NCBI RefSeq assembly: GCF_009649635.1
Contig: NZ_WJII01000006.1
Location: 62,001 to 126,000 of the forward strand
DNA length: 64,000 nt
Direction: 5' to 3'
From: Microbacterium sp. SYP-A9085
Lineage (GTDB): Bacteria > Actinomycetota > Actinomycetes > Actinomycetales > Microbacteriaceae
Shown piece after piece: positions 48,926 through 57,525 of the stretch. Every line of letters begins with the position of its first letter. The first letter of the stretch is position 1. Position numbers and translations under genes: made by a program. The notes beneath the pieces are model-generated. The model ran no database searches. It worked only from the letters and a program-made list of their open reading frames with translations, and was not told where the DNA came from.

Positions 48926-49732
48926 ATGCAGACGCGAGCCGAGCGCAACCGCCTCATCGAAGACAATCTGCCCCTCGTCGGCTACCTCGCCGCCGAAACG
49001 CACGCCCGCGCGACGCACGTCCCGCGCGAAGAGCTGGCCAGTGTCGGCGCGTTGGCGCTGGTGACGGCCGCCGACGCGTTCGACCCGACCCTCGGCGTAC
49101 CCTTCGGCGCGTATGCCCGGCGCCGCATCCTCGGCGCTTTCGCGGATGAGATGCGGGCGATGGACTGGGCGTCCCGCGGCATCCGCAAGCGCATCAAGGA
49201 GACCGTCGCCGTCCGCGACACGCTGACCGCGGCCCTGGGCCGCGTCGCCACCGTCGACGAAGTGGCGACGGCGATGAGCGTCCCCCGGGGCGAGGTGTCC
49301 GAGGCGCTGGCCGACGCCGCTCGGATCGTGACCACTCTGGACGACCCCGCCGCCCGCGACCTGGCGGGCACGGTGCCGCTGCCCGAGGAATCCGCGCTGC
49401 TGGCCGAACGCCGGCACGTGCTCGAGTGCGCGGTGCTCGCGCTGCCCGAGCGGATGCGCGAGATAGTGCAGGCCGTGTACATCGACGAGCGCCCGGTCAA
49501 GGAGATCGCCGGAGCCCTGGGCGTCTCGCACTCCGCTGTGTCGCAGCAGCGGTCCGAGGCCGTCCGGCTGCTGCGCGACGCGCTCGAGCAGTACTTCGCC
49601 GACGGGGCCGCACCCGCGCCCGTCTCCCGGGTGTCGGCGCCGGTGCGGGAGGCGTTCTTCGCACGGATGGTCGAGATCGGCGGCGACAGCATCGGCGGCG
49701 CGCTGCGCCCGCGCATCTCGATCGCGGTCTGA
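48926..49732 (+). CDS. fliA: FliA/WhiG-type sigma factor
   Basis: A 268-residue sigma-70 protein. Region 2: N-L-P-L-V-G-Y-L-A-A-E and A-R-R-R-I-L-G-A-F-A-D-E-M-R-A-M-D-W-A-S-R-G-I-R, the latter highly typical of FliA/WhiG. Region 4: V-K-E-I-A-G-A-L-G-V-S-H-S-A-V-S-Q-Q-R-S-E-A. GGAG precedes ATG 48926. As the only flagellar sigma gene in the locus, it is the probable reader of the TAAC-N15-GCCGATAG promoters on either side. No FlgM anti-sigma gene is visible. Confidence 0.9.
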   Translation: MQTRAERNRLIEDNLPLVGYLAAETHARATHVPREELASVGALALVTAADAFDPTLGVPFGAYARRRILGAFADEMRAMDWASRGIRKRIKETVAVRDTLTAALGRVATVDEVATAMSVPRGEVSEALADAARIVTTLDDPAARDLAGTVPLPEESALLAERRHVLECAVLALPERMREIVQAVYIDERPVKEIAGALGVSHSAVSQQRSEAVRLLRDALEQYFADGAAPAPVSRVSAPVREAFFARMVEIGGDSIGGALRPRISIAV

Positions 49733-49749
49733 TCGCCCCGCCCCGCGGC

Positions 49750-49776
49750 TAACGGGGATGGATGCTGCGCCGATAG
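49750..49776 (+). promoter_or_regulatory. Sigma-28 (FliA)-type promoter for fliC
   Basis: TAAC (49750-49753), 15 bases, GCCGATAG (49769-49776). This is close to the general flagellar consensus TAAA-N15-GCCGATAA. It lies 58 bases before the flagellin ATG, which has a strong GGAGGAG ribosome site. Confidence 0.8.
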
Positions 49777-49834
49777 GTGTCTCTGGAAGCCCACGGATGG
49801 GCTTTCGAGTACCCCATCACGGAGGAGCAACACC

Positions 49835-50989
49835 ATGGGTATGCAGATCAACACGAACGTGTCGGCGCTGAACGCCTACCGCAACCTCGCCAGCACGCAG
49901 AACGACCTGTCCAAGTCACTCGAGAAGCTCTCGAGCGGTCTGCGCATCAACCGGGCAGCGGATGACGCGGCCGGCCTCGCCATCTCCGAGGGCCTGCGCT
50001 CGCAGGTCAACGGCCTGAACGTCGCCGCCCGCAACGCCCAGGACGGCATCTCGGTCATCCAGACCGCAGAAGGCTCCCTGACCGAGGTCCACTCGATCCT
50101 GCAGCGTCTGCGGGATCTGTCGGTGCAGGCAGGCAACGACTCGAACAACGCGAAGTCCCGTGAAGCGATCACGAGTGAGGCCACCCAGCTGGTGTCCGAA
50201 CTCGGCCGCATCGGCGACGCGACCAACTTCAACGGCATCAAGCTGCTGGACGGGTCGGCGAACCTGACGTTCCAGGTCGGTGCCAACGGCGACGCGGCAA
50301 GCCAGATCGGCGTCAACCTGTCCAGCGCGAACGTCAAGGGCATCGCGGCGTCGCTGTCGGTGGGTTCGGGCGGCGCGCAGTTCGACGTCCTGACGCCGAC
50401 CACCGTCACCGGCGCGCAGGCGTTCTCCATCACGAACGCCGACGGCAGCACCAGCACCGTCAACGTCACGCTGGGTGCCGCCGGCACCTACAAGACGGTG
50501 CAGGACGTCGCGGATGCGCTGAACAGCAGCGGCAGCTTCAACGGCAGCCTGAACGCGCGGGTCAACGACAGCAACCAGCTGGTGGTGTCCTCGCTCACCG
50601 GCGCGTCGGTGGTCGGTGGCGGCACCGCCGGAACGGATGCCACGTCCGGAACCGGATTCAGCGCGAGCACCCAGATCGCGGCGGGAAGCCTGGACTTCAG
50701 CTCCGCCACCGGTGCCGCGGCGGCGATCACCCTGATCGACACGCAGATCACCTCGATCTCCGGCGCCCGCGCAGACCTGGGTGCCATCCAGAACCGGTTC
50801 GAGTCGACCATCAACAGCCTCAACGTGTCCGCGGAGAACCTCTCGGCCGCCGAGAGCCGCATCCGCGACACCGACATGGCGTCGGAGATGGTCAAGTTCA
50901 CGGCGAAGAACATCCTGTCGCAGGCCGGCACCGCGATGCTCGCCCAGGCCAACCAGGCCAACCAGGGCGTGCTGCAGCTGCTGCGCTGA
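49835..50989 (+). CDS. fliC: Flagellin
   Basis: A 384-residue filament protein. The N-terminal D0/D1 sequence includes I-N-T-N-V-S-A-L-N-A-Y-R-N-L, L-S-S-G-L-R-I-N-R-A-A-D-D-A-A-G-L and A-R-N-A-Q-D-G-I-S. The C-terminal A-A-E-S-R-I-R-D-T-D-M-A-S-E-M and Q-A-N-Q-A-N-Q-G-V-L-Q-L-L-R match. A variable, Ser/Thr/Gly/Ala-rich centre of about 150 residues forms the exposed domain. ATG 49835 follows GGAGGAG. ATG 49841, two codons on, is a possible start. A hairpin lies just after the stop. Confidence 0.97.
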   Translation: MGMQINTNVSALNAYRNLASTQNDLSKSLEKLSSGLRINRAADDAAGLAISEGLRSQVNGLNVAARNAQDGISVIQTAEGSLTEVHSILQRLRDLSVQAGNDSNNAKSREAITSEATQLVSELGRIGDATNFNGIKLLDGSANLTFQVGANGDAASQIGVNLSSANVKGIAASLSVGSGGAQFDVLTPTTVTGAQAFSITNADGSTSTVNVTLGAAGTYKTVQDVADALNSSGSFNGSLNARVNDSNQLVVSSLTGASVVGGGTAGTDATSGTGFSASTQIAAGSLDFSSATGAAAAITLIDTQITSISGARADLGAIQNRFESTINSLNVSAENLSAAESRIRDTDMASEMVKFTAKNILSQAGTAMLAQANQANQGVLQLLR

Positions 50990-50996
50990 GACACCA

Positions 50997-51025
50997 GGCG
51001 GCTCCGGGGCAGACCCGGAGCCGCC
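50997..51025 (+). terminator. Hairpin between fliC and fliD
   Basis: GGCGGCTCCGGG (50997-51008), loop GCAGA, CCCGGAGCCGCC (51014-51025): a perfect 12-bp stem seven bases after the fliC stop, with no T-run. It probably ends or stabilises most fliC messages, letting flagellin be made in excess over fliD-fliS. Confidence 0.7.
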
Positions 51026-51052
51026 CATCCCATCTGACGCGGAAGGATGCCC

Positions 51053-52441
51053 ATGGGACTCTCGATCGACGGCCTCGTCTCGGGCCTCGACACGACGGCC
51101 CTCATCAAGTCGCTGATGGACGTGGAGGCCATTCCCCGCAATCTGCTGTCGTCGAAGAAGAACGACACGAACGGCATCATCACACAGCTGCAGTCCCTCA
51201 ACTCCGCGGTGCAGACCCTGGCCGATCAGTCGAAGACGGCATCCGGGGCCACCGCGCTCACGTTCTTCACCGCCACCGCGTCCTCGTCCGCCGTCACGGT
51301 GACCGCCGGTGCCGGCGCCGCGCCCACCGCAGCCGACATCGTCGTCGACCGCGTCGCGCGGGCGCACACGGTGGTGACCGCGGCATCCGCCGCCTGGCCC
51401 GACGATCCGCCCGTGCTCACGCTCGAGAACGCCGCCGGCGACCGGGTCGAGGTGACCGCGGCATCCACGTCGATGCAGGATGTCGCGCGCGCCATCACCG
51501 CCGCCGGCACCGGCATCACCGCGACCGTCGTCCGCGCCGGCACGGATGTCGACGGGAACACCACGTACCGGCTGCAGCTGACCGCGGACCAGACCGGCCA
51601 GGCCGGCGCCTTCCGCGTCTACCGGGGCGACGCCGCCGCCGTCGCCGCCGGCACCGCCACCGACGTGGCCACCGCCCCGGGGGGCGCGGTGGTCACCGTC
51701 GGCGCGGACGCGCAGCTGCGGCTGTGGGCGGGGACAGCGGCCGAGCAGATAGTGACGTCGTCCGGGAACACTGTCACCGGCCTGTTCCCGGGCGTCGACG
51801 TGACCGTCTCCGCCGCCTCACCCGACCCGGTGTCGATCCAGGTGGCCGTCGACCAGAACGCCCGCAGCAAGGCCGCCGGCGACTTCGTGAACGGCGTCGC
51901 CTCGATCCTCACCCGAATCGACAAGGGATCCACCGCGACGGTGCCCGACGCGCCCGGCGGCACCACGACGCTGGGCGTGTTCACCGGCGACAGCACCGTG
52001 CGCGCGCTGCGCCAGGCGCTGGCCGACGCGGTCCAGCGCCCCGTGAACGGCATCTCCCCGTCCACGATCGGGATCTCCATCGACCGCCACGGCGTGCTCT
52101 CGTTCGACAGGGACGCGTTCGCCGCGGCAGCGGCGGCCGACCCGGAGGCGACGCAGGCGCTGTTCGCTGGCATCGCGGCACGGGTGCAGGATGTCTCGAC
52201 GCAGTACTCCGACAAGTACGACGGCATGCTGACGGCCCGCATCGTCGGCCAGCAGAACGAGGTCACGGCGCTCGGCGACCAGATAGCGCGGTGGGACGTC
52301 CGGCTCGAGCAGCGCCAGGCGACGCTGCAGCGCACGTACGCGCACCTGGAGACGATGCTCTCGCAGATGCAGTCGCAGTCCTCGTACCTCACCTCACAGC
52401 TGGCGAGCCTGCCCACCGCGCAGAAGGGGTCCGGCTCGTGA
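51053..52441 (+). CDS. fliD: Flagellar filament cap protein FliD (HAP2)
   Basis: A 462-residue protein. L-S-I-D-G-L-V-S-G-L-D-T-T-A-L-I-K-S-L-M is the FliD N-terminus, and the C-terminal coil ends L-S-Q-M-Q-S-Q-S-S-Y-L-T-S-Q-L. ATG 51053 was chosen because GGAAGG lies six bases upstream, while ATG 51047 abuts that site. It forms the distal cap that folds flagellin. The fliS start overlaps its stop as GTGA. Confidence 0.95.
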   Translation: MGLSIDGLVSGLDTTALIKSLMDVEAIPRNLLSSKKNDTNGIITQLQSLNSAVQTLADQSKTASGATALTFFTATASSSAVTVTAGAGAAPTAADIVVDRVARAHTVVTAASAAWPDDPPVLTLENAAGDRVEVTAASTSMQDVARAITAAGTGITATVVRAGTDVDGNTTYRLQLTADQTGQAGAFRVYRGDAAAVAAGTATDVATAPGGAVVTVGADAQLRLWAGTAAEQIVTSSGNTVTGLFPGVDVTVSAASPDPVSIQVAVDQNARSKAAGDFVNGVASILTRIDKGSTATVPDAPGGTTTLGVFTGDSTVRALRQALADAVQRPVNGISPSTIGISIDRHGVLSFDRDAFAAAAAADPEATQALFAGIAARVQDVSTQYSDKYDGMLTARIVGQQNEVTALGDQIARWDVRLEQRQATLQRTYAHLETMLSQMQSQSSYLTSQLASLPTAQKGSGS

Positions 52442-52824
52442 ACGCCGCGGCGAAGGCGCAGCAGCGGTACCGCGACGACGCCGTCCTCTCCGCCACGCCC
52501 GAACGCCTGGTCACGATGCTCTACGATCGGCTGCTGCTGGACATCCAGCGCGGCGAGGCCGCGCAGCGCGGCGAGGACTGGGCCACCGCGAACGCGAACC
52601 TGCAGCACGCGCAGGCGATCATCGCGGAGCTCTCGGCCTCGCTCACCGACGTGTGGGACGGCAGCGCCGGGCTGCGCGCGCTGTACACGTTCCTGACCCG
52701 CACGCTCATCGGCGCCAACGTCGCCCGCGACGCCGACCGCACCCGCGCGTGCGGCGAGATCGTGGCACCGCTGCGCGACGCCTGGCATGCGGCGGCCGCC
52801 ACCACGGCCGGCCGGGCTTCATGA
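52438..52824 (+). CDS. fliS: Flagellar export chaperone FliS
   Basis: A 128-residue helical protein. It has R-Y-R-D-D-A-V-L-S-A-T-P-E-R-L-V-T-M-L-Y-D-R-L-L-L-D, the FliS signature. It binds the flagellin C-terminus and keeps it unfolded for export. GTG 52438 overlaps the fliD stop, and its own stop overlaps the next gene as ATGA. Confidence 0.93.
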   Translation: MNAAAKAQQRYRDDAVLSATPERLVTMLYDRLLLDIQRGEAAQRGEDWATANANLQHAQAIIAELSASLTDVWDGSAGLRALYTFLTRTLIGANVARDADRTRACGEIVAPLRDAWHAAAATTAGRAS

Positions 52825-53084
52825 CCCACGCCGGGTGGGAAGCGCTGCTGGACCGCTTCGAGCACGACCTCGCCGACGCCGCCGCACCGCGGACGTGGAC
52901 GCCGCCGGACACGGCCCTGCCACCCGAGTTCGCCGACCGTGCGCGGGCGCTGCTGGCGCGCCAGGACGAGCGGATGCAGCAGCTGCGGGACGTGCTGGAC
53001 GAGCTGCACGGCCAGATAGCCGCCCTGCGCCGGGTGCCGAGGATGCGCGGCGACATCCCGATCCTGCTCGACGTCGACCTGTGA
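52821..53084 (+). CDS. Small helical protein, FliT-like by position
   Basis: An 87-residue protein with two helices rich in Leu, Arg and acidic residues (L-L-D-R-F-E-H-D-L-A-D-A and L-R-D-V-L-D-E-L-H-G-Q-I-A-A-L) joined by a proline-rich linker. The start overlaps fliS as ATGA. Its place after fliD-fliS and its size match FliT, the FliD chaperone, but sequence similarity alone does not prove this. Confidence 0.6.
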   Translation: MTHAGWEALLDRFEHDLADAAAPRTWTPPDTALPPEFADRARALLARQDERMQQLRDVLDELHGQIAALRRVPRMRGDIPILLDVDL

Positions 53085-53179
53085 GGCGCCCCGCGGGGCT
53101 TCCCGGTGCCGACTCGCACTCCGGGGCGGCCGTGCAACGGGGAGGGGGCGGGATGCCGCGGGCATCCATGAGAATCCTC

Positions 53180-53206
53180 TAACGCATCGTCCCGGCCGGC
53201 CGATAG
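53180..53206 (+). promoter_or_regulatory. Sigma-28 (FliA)-type promoter for the flgB operon
   Basis: TAAC (53180-53183), 15 bases, GCCGATAG (53199-53206), identical boxes to the fliC promoter. It lies 74 bases before the flgB start and would drive the long unit flgB through flgE. The 196-base gap 53085-53280 holds no gene. Confidence 0.8.
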
Positions 53207-53280
53207 AGCACGCCGAGCAGGGAACGCTCGAAACCCGGCCAGGGAGCGGCCGCCACCGATCGACATCGGGAGGACGGGCC

Positions 53281-53625
53281 TTGCTCGATTCTGTGACCAT
53301 CTCAGCGCTCACGAGCGCCCTGGACGGCCTCTCGCAGCGCCAGCGGGCGATCGCGGACAACATCGCGAACATCAACACGCCCGACTACCACGCGAAGCGC
53401 GTGCGGTTCGAGGAGGCGCTGGCCGCGTCCGTGACGGCGGGCGACGGGCGCGCGACGGCGACGGTCGGGCAGTCGCTGGAGCCCACCCGGCTCGACGGCA
53501 ACAACGTGAACCTCGACACCGAGACCCTCTCCAGCATCGACACCATGCTGCGCTTCCAGTTCGCCTCGCAGGCCGTGGACGGCTCGTTCGCTGCGGTGCG
53601 CACAGCGCTCCGGACCACATCATGA
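53281..53625 (+). CDS. flgB: Flagellar basal-body rod protein FlgB
   Basis: A 114-residue rod protein starting at TTG 53281, supported by GGGAGGAC eight bases upstream. S-Q-R-Q-R-A-I-A-D-N-I-A-N-I-N-T-P-D-Y is the axial-family signature, and the C-terminal helix is typical. It is the first gene of a tightly packed operon, overlapping flgC as ATGA. Confidence 0.93.
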   Translation: MLDSVTISALTSALDGLSQRQRAIADNIANINTPDYHAKRVRFEEALAASVTAGDGRATATVGQSLEPTRLDGNNVNLDTETLSSIDTMLRFQFASQAVDGSFAAVRTALRTTS

Positions 53626-54017
53626 CGTTCGACGCGATCGGCATCGCCGGCACCGGCCTGACCGTGCACCGGAAGTGGCTGGATGCCGTCAGCGACAACA
53701 TCGCCAACATCAACACCGCCGTCTCACCCGCCGAGGCCGCGTTCCGCGAACGCTACGTCCTGGTCTCCACAAGTGACATGTCGCCGGGGGCATACGTCGC
53801 GGGAACCGCGCTCGGCGACGCCGAGGGGCGTCTGGTGCAGGAGCCGGGGAACCCACTCGCGGACGCCCGCGGCTACGTCCGCTACCCCGACATCGACCTG
53901 GGCGACCAGATGGCGCAGCTGATCCTCGCGCAACGCGGCTACGAGGCCAACGCCGGCGTCGTGGACCGCGCCCGGAACACGTACGAGGCCGCGCTGCAGA
54001 TAGGACGCGGCCGATGA
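53622..54017 (+). CDS. flgC: Flagellar basal-body rod protein FlgC
   Basis: A 131-residue rod protein. It shows W-L-D-A-V-S-D-N-I-A-N-I-N-T near the N-terminus, G-Y-V-R-Y-P-D-I-D-L-G-D-Q-M and L-A-Q-R-G-Y-E-A-N at the C-terminus. Four-base overlaps with flgB and fliE indicate coupled translation. Confidence 0.94.
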   Translation: MTFDAIGIAGTGLTVHRKWLDAVSDNIANINTAVSPAEAAFRERYVLVSTSDMSPGAYVAGTALGDAEGRLVQEPGNPLADARGYVRYPDIDLGDQMAQLILAQRGYEANAGVVDRARNTYEAALQIGRGR

Positions 54018-54313
54018 ATCCCGTCTCCGCCGTCACCGGCATCCCCTCCGTCCTGCCCACGCCCCAGCCCACGCCGGCGCCGGCCGCCGACGGATCCGGT
54101 TTCGCATCGAGCCTGGCCGGCGCCGTCGACGACCTGCGCGGCCTGCAGTCGACGGCCTCGCAGCTGAACGTCGCCGCCGTCACCGGCAACCTCGATGACA
54201 TCCACTCCGCGATGATCGCGTCCACCCGCGCCGCGGTGACCCTCGAGCTCGTGGCCGCCGTGCGCAACAAGGGCGTGGACGCGTTCAACGAGATCATGCG
54301 GATGCAGGCCTGA
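54014..54313 (+). CDS. fliE: Flagellar hook-basal body protein FliE
   Basis: A 99-residue protein linking the MS ring to the rod. The C-terminal part (D-I-H-S-A-M-I-A-S-T-R-A-A-V-T-L-E-L-V-A-A-V-R-N-K) is the FliE signature. It overlaps flgC and shares one base with fliF. Confidence 0.93.
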   Translation: MNPVSAVTGIPSVLPTPQPTPAPAADGSGFASSLAGAVDDLRGLQSTASQLNVAAVTGNLDDIHSAMIASTRAAVTLELVAAVRNKGVDAFNEIMRMQA

Positions 54314-55929
54314 TGCCGCAGCCGGTGGCGACAGCGCTCAAGCGCGTCCAGAGCATCATCGCGGGGTTCACGCTCGCGCAGCGCACCATCGCGGTGATCG
54401 GCCTCGCGGTGCTCGTGCTCGGCATCGTCGCCCTGGTCAGCTGGCTCAGCCGCCCGGCCTACACGCCCCTGTTCTCGGGACTCAGCGCCGCCGACGCGAA
54501 CGCCGTGGTCGAGCAGCTGCGCTCGTCTTCGGTCCCGTATCAGCTGACCGACGGCGGGTCGACGGTGCTGGTCCCGGAACAGGATGTCTACGACCAGCGC
54601 CTCGCCGCGGCATCCGCGGGTCTTCCCACCGCGAGCTCGGGCGGATACACCCTGCTGGACAAGATGGGGGTGACGGCATCCGAGTTCCAGCAGTCCGTCA
54701 CCTACAAGCGGGCGATCGAAGGGGAGCTCGCCGCGACGATCTCGTCGATGGACGGCGTGGGCGCGGCATCCGTGAAACTCGCGATTCCCGAGGAGAGCGT
54801 ATTCGTCTCCGAGACGAAGGATCCGACGGCATCCGTGTTCGTCGAGCTGCGCGACCGCTCGACACTGTCCCCTCAGAAGGTGCAGGCCATCGTGCACCTC
54901 ACCTCCGCGGCGGTCACCGGGCTGAAGCCGGAGAACGTCGCCGTCGTGGACCAGACCGGCAGGACGCTGTCCGCGGTCGGGGTCGGCGCCACAGGCGGCA
55001 TCGACGAGCAGGCCGGGGACTACGAGGGGCGCGTCGCCGCGAGCGTCCAGAAGATGCTCGACACCGTCGTGGGCGTCGGCAACGCCACCGTCACTGTCGC
55101 CGCCGACATCGACCGGTCCTCGAACCAGAGGCAGGACGAGACGTACTCGCCCGCGGAAGGCGCACCGCCGGCCAGTGAGCAGACGAAGACGCAGACCTCG
55201 AAGGACGGCTCGACCGGCGCCGGCGTGCTCGGTCCGGACAACATCGCCGTGCCCTCCGGCGGCAGCGGCGGCGAGAGCCAGTCCACCGAGGTGACCCGCA
55301 ACAACGTCGTGAACAAGTCCGTGCAGACCACGACGACCCCCGCCGGGGCGCTGCGCCGCCAGTCCGTCTCGGTCGCCGTGGACGCCGCGGCCGCCGGCAC
55401 CGTGGATGCCGCGCAGCTGCAGAACCTTGTGGCGACCGCCGCCGGCATCGACGCCACCCGCGGCGACGCCGTCACCGTGGCGTTCGTGAACTTCAGCCAA
55501 ACCGAGGCGAAGGCCGCGCAGGACGCGCTGAAGGCCGCGCGGGATGCCGCGGACGCCGAGCGCGCGGCGGCGCTGCGCAACACGATCATCGTGGCCGCCG
55601 CAATAGCGGTGCCGGTGCTCGTCGCGCTCATCCTGTTCGTCGTGCGTCGCCGGCGCACCCACGAGGACCCCGTCGAGGATCCGGAGTACGTGCCGCTGCT
55701 GGACGGCCGCCCCCGCCCGCTCACGGGGCCCGCCGCCGCCGAACCGGCACCCGTTGCCCGGCTCGAGTTCACCGAGACACCGGAAGCACCGCCGCGTCAA
55801 CCCGAGTTGGATCCCCTGCAGGTAGACCTGGAGCACCACCGGCGCGACCTGGAGTCCTTCGCACGACGCGACCCGCGGCGGACGGCCGAGCTCTTGCGTG
55901 CCCTGCTCTACGACGGGCAGGACGCATGA
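54313..55929 (+). CDS. fliF: Flagellar MS-ring protein FliF
   Basis: A 538-residue membrane protein. One helix lies at about residues 25-47 (I-A-V-I-G-L-A-V-L-V-L-G-I-V), and a second near residue 430 (I-I-V-A-A-A-I-A-V-P-V-L-V-A-L). The periplasmic ring-building part contains Y-T-P-L-F-S-G-L and Y-K-R-A-I-E-G-E-L. The C-terminal cytoplasmic tail, R-R-D-P-R-R-T-A-E-L-L-R-A-L, is the FliG-binding segment. It overlaps fliG by four bases. Confidence 0.95.
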   Translation: MPQPVATALKRVQSIIAGFTLAQRTIAVIGLAVLVLGIVALVSWLSRPAYTPLFSGLSAADANAVVEQLRSSSVPYQLTDGGSTVLVPEQDVYDQRLAAASAGLPTASSGGYTLLDKMGVTASEFQQSVTYKRAIEGELAATISSMDGVGAASVKLAIPEESVFVSETKDPTASVFVELRDRSTLSPQKVQAIVHLTSAAVTGLKPENVAVVDQTGRTLSAVGVGATGGIDEQAGDYEGRVAASVQKMLDTVVGVGNATVTVAADIDRSSNQRQDETYSPAEGAPPASEQTKTQTSKDGSTGAGVLGPDNIAVPSGGSGGESQSTEVTRNNVVNKSVQTTTTPAGALRRQSVSVAVDAAAAGTVDAAQLQNLVATAAGIDATRGDAVTVAFVNFSQTEAKAAQDALKAARDAADAERAAALRNTIIVAAAIAVPVLVALILFVVRRRRTHEDPVEDPEYVPLLDGRPRPLTGPAAAEPAPVARLEFTETPEAPPRQPELDPLQVDLEHHRRDLESFARRDPRRTAELLRALLYDGQDA

Positions 55930-56930
55930 GCGCCTTGACCGGACGCCAGACCGCGGCCATCGTCGTGATGAACCTGGACCGCGTGCAGGCGATCGAGGTG
56001 ATGAAGCACCTGTCCGAACAGGAAGCGGAGTCCATCGCCGCCGAGATCATGGCGATCGACCGACCCGATGCCGCGACCACCGGGCGTGCGCTTGCCGCGT
56101 TCCACCACCTCGCGGCCGGAGCCGTGAGCCCGGCCCGTGGCGGCCGCGACATCGCCGCAGGTCTGCTCGAGGCATCGTTCGGCGCAGAGCGCGCGGCCCG
56201 CGTGCTCGAGCGTGTCGCCGCGACGAAGGCCAATTCCTCGTTCGACTTCCTCAACGGGGCGATACCCGCCCAGTTGGCGAATCTGCTCGACGGCGAGCTC
56301 CCCCAGACCGTGGCGCTCGTGGTCGCCCACCTGCCCGCGGAGCAGGCGGCCGCAGTGCTCAGCGCCCTGCCCGACCCGGCGCGTACGGACGTGGCACAGG
56401 CGATTGCGACCATGGGCACAGGCACGCAGGAGGCCATCTCCGTCATCAGCGACGCCCTGCGGGCACGGACCGGCGTGCTCAGGACGCGGGGCACGCCGGA
56501 GGCCGTCGGCGGGGTGGGTCCGCTCGTGGAGATCATCAACCGCTCCGACGCGACGACGGAGAAGGCCCTGCTGGCGAACATCGAGGCCCGCGATCCCGCT
56601 CTCGCAGACGACATCCGCTCGCGGATGTTCACCTTCGCGGACCTGGTCAAGCTGGAGGAGCGGGACGCTCAGCGGGTGCTGCGCGGAATCGACGTCAGGT
56701 CCCTCGCGCTGGCCATCAAGGGAGCGAACAAGGCGATCTCGGATGTCATCCTCAGCAACGTCTCCGAGCGGATGCGCGAAGTACTCGGAGAGGAATCCCG
56801 CAGCCTCGGGCCAGTGCGGATGTCGCAGGTCGAGGAGGCTCGTGCCGGGATCGTGCGCGCGATCCGCGCCCTGGAGGCCGAGGGCGAGATCACGGTGCGC
56901 CGCGCAGACGAGGAGGAGTATGTCAGCTGA
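55926..56930 (+). CDS. fliG: Flagellar motor switch protein FliG
   Basis: A 334-residue cytoplasmic rotor protein. The N-terminal domain binds FliF (A-A-I-V-V-M-N-L-D). The middle has F-D-F-L and Q-T-V-A-L-V-V-A-H-L. The C-terminal torque domain has M-F-T-F-A-D-L-V-K-L-E-E-R-D and R-E-V-L-G-E-E, with the charged helix that meets MotA. Length and domain order are normal. It overlaps fliF and fliH. Confidence 0.96.
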   Translation: MSALTGRQTAAIVVMNLDRVQAIEVMKHLSEQEAESIAAEIMAIDRPDAATTGRALAAFHHLAAGAVSPARGGRDIAAGLLEASFGAERAARVLERVAATKANSSFDFLNGAIPAQLANLLDGELPQTVALVVAHLPAEQAAAVLSALPDPARTDVAQAIATMGTGTQEAISVISDALRARTGVLRTRGTPEAVGGVGPLVEIINRSDATTEKALLANIEARDPALADDIRSRMFTFADLVKLEERDAQRVLRGIDVRSLALAIKGANKAISDVILSNVSERMREVLGEESRSLGPVRMSQVEEARAGIVRAIRALEAEGEITVRRADEEEYVS

Positions 56931-57525
56931 CGTCTTCGCCCCGGCGGTCTTCCCGCGGCTGCGGGACACCGCGCTGGACGACGAGCGCGACCGCGCTCGT
57001 CGCCGCGGGTACGCCGACGGCCATGCCGAGGGGTTCCGCGCGGCCGCCGAGGCGGCATCCGCAACCGCGGCCGAGGCGGAGGCGCGCCGCGCCGCCCGTG
57101 AGGCCGAGCTGCGCGGCGCGGTCGCACAGGCGGTGGCGACCCTGCAAACGGCGGCGGCGGCCCTCACCGTGCGGGCGTGCGAGCTGGCGGCCACCGCGCA
57201 GGACCGGGTGCACGCGCATGCCGTCGAGCTGGCGGCCGTGATCCTCGCGGGCGAGCTGGCCGTCGGCGAGACAGCCGCCACCTCGGCCGTGCGCCGAGCG
57301 CTCGCGGCCGCCGACGACGCGGACGTGCGCGAAGTGCGGCTGAACGCCGACGATCTCGCGGTCCTCGAGCGCCTGGGCGTGCAGCCCGAGGGGGTGGCCC
57401 TCGTCGCCGACGACGAGCTGTCCCGGGGGGATGCCGTGGCCATCCTGGACGACGGGTTCGTCGACGCGCGGATCGGCGCGGCCGTCGAGCGGGCGCGCCA
57501 GGCCGTCGCGGAGGCGACACCGTGA
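56920..57525 (+). CDS. fliH: Flagellar export ATPase regulator FliH
   Basis: A 201-residue protein. An Ala/Arg/Glu-rich coiled coil (about residues 25-90, with G-x3-G spacing in R-G-Y-A-D-G-H-A-E-G) is followed by the compact C-terminal domain (V-I-L-A-G-E-L-A, then G-D-A-V-A-I-L-D-D-G-F-V-D-A). ATG 56920 overlaps the fliG end, with AGGAGGA inside fliG as the ribosome site. FliH holds FliI at the export gate. Confidence 0.87.
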   Translation: MSADVFAPAVFPRLRDTALDDERDRARRRGYADGHAEGFRAAAEAASATAAEAEARRAAREAELRGAVAQAVATLQTAAAALTVRACELAATAQDRVHAHAVELAAVILAGELAVGETAATSAVRRALAAADDADVREVRLNADDLAVLERLGVQPEGVALVADDELSRGDAVAILDDGFVDARIGAAVERARQAVAEATP

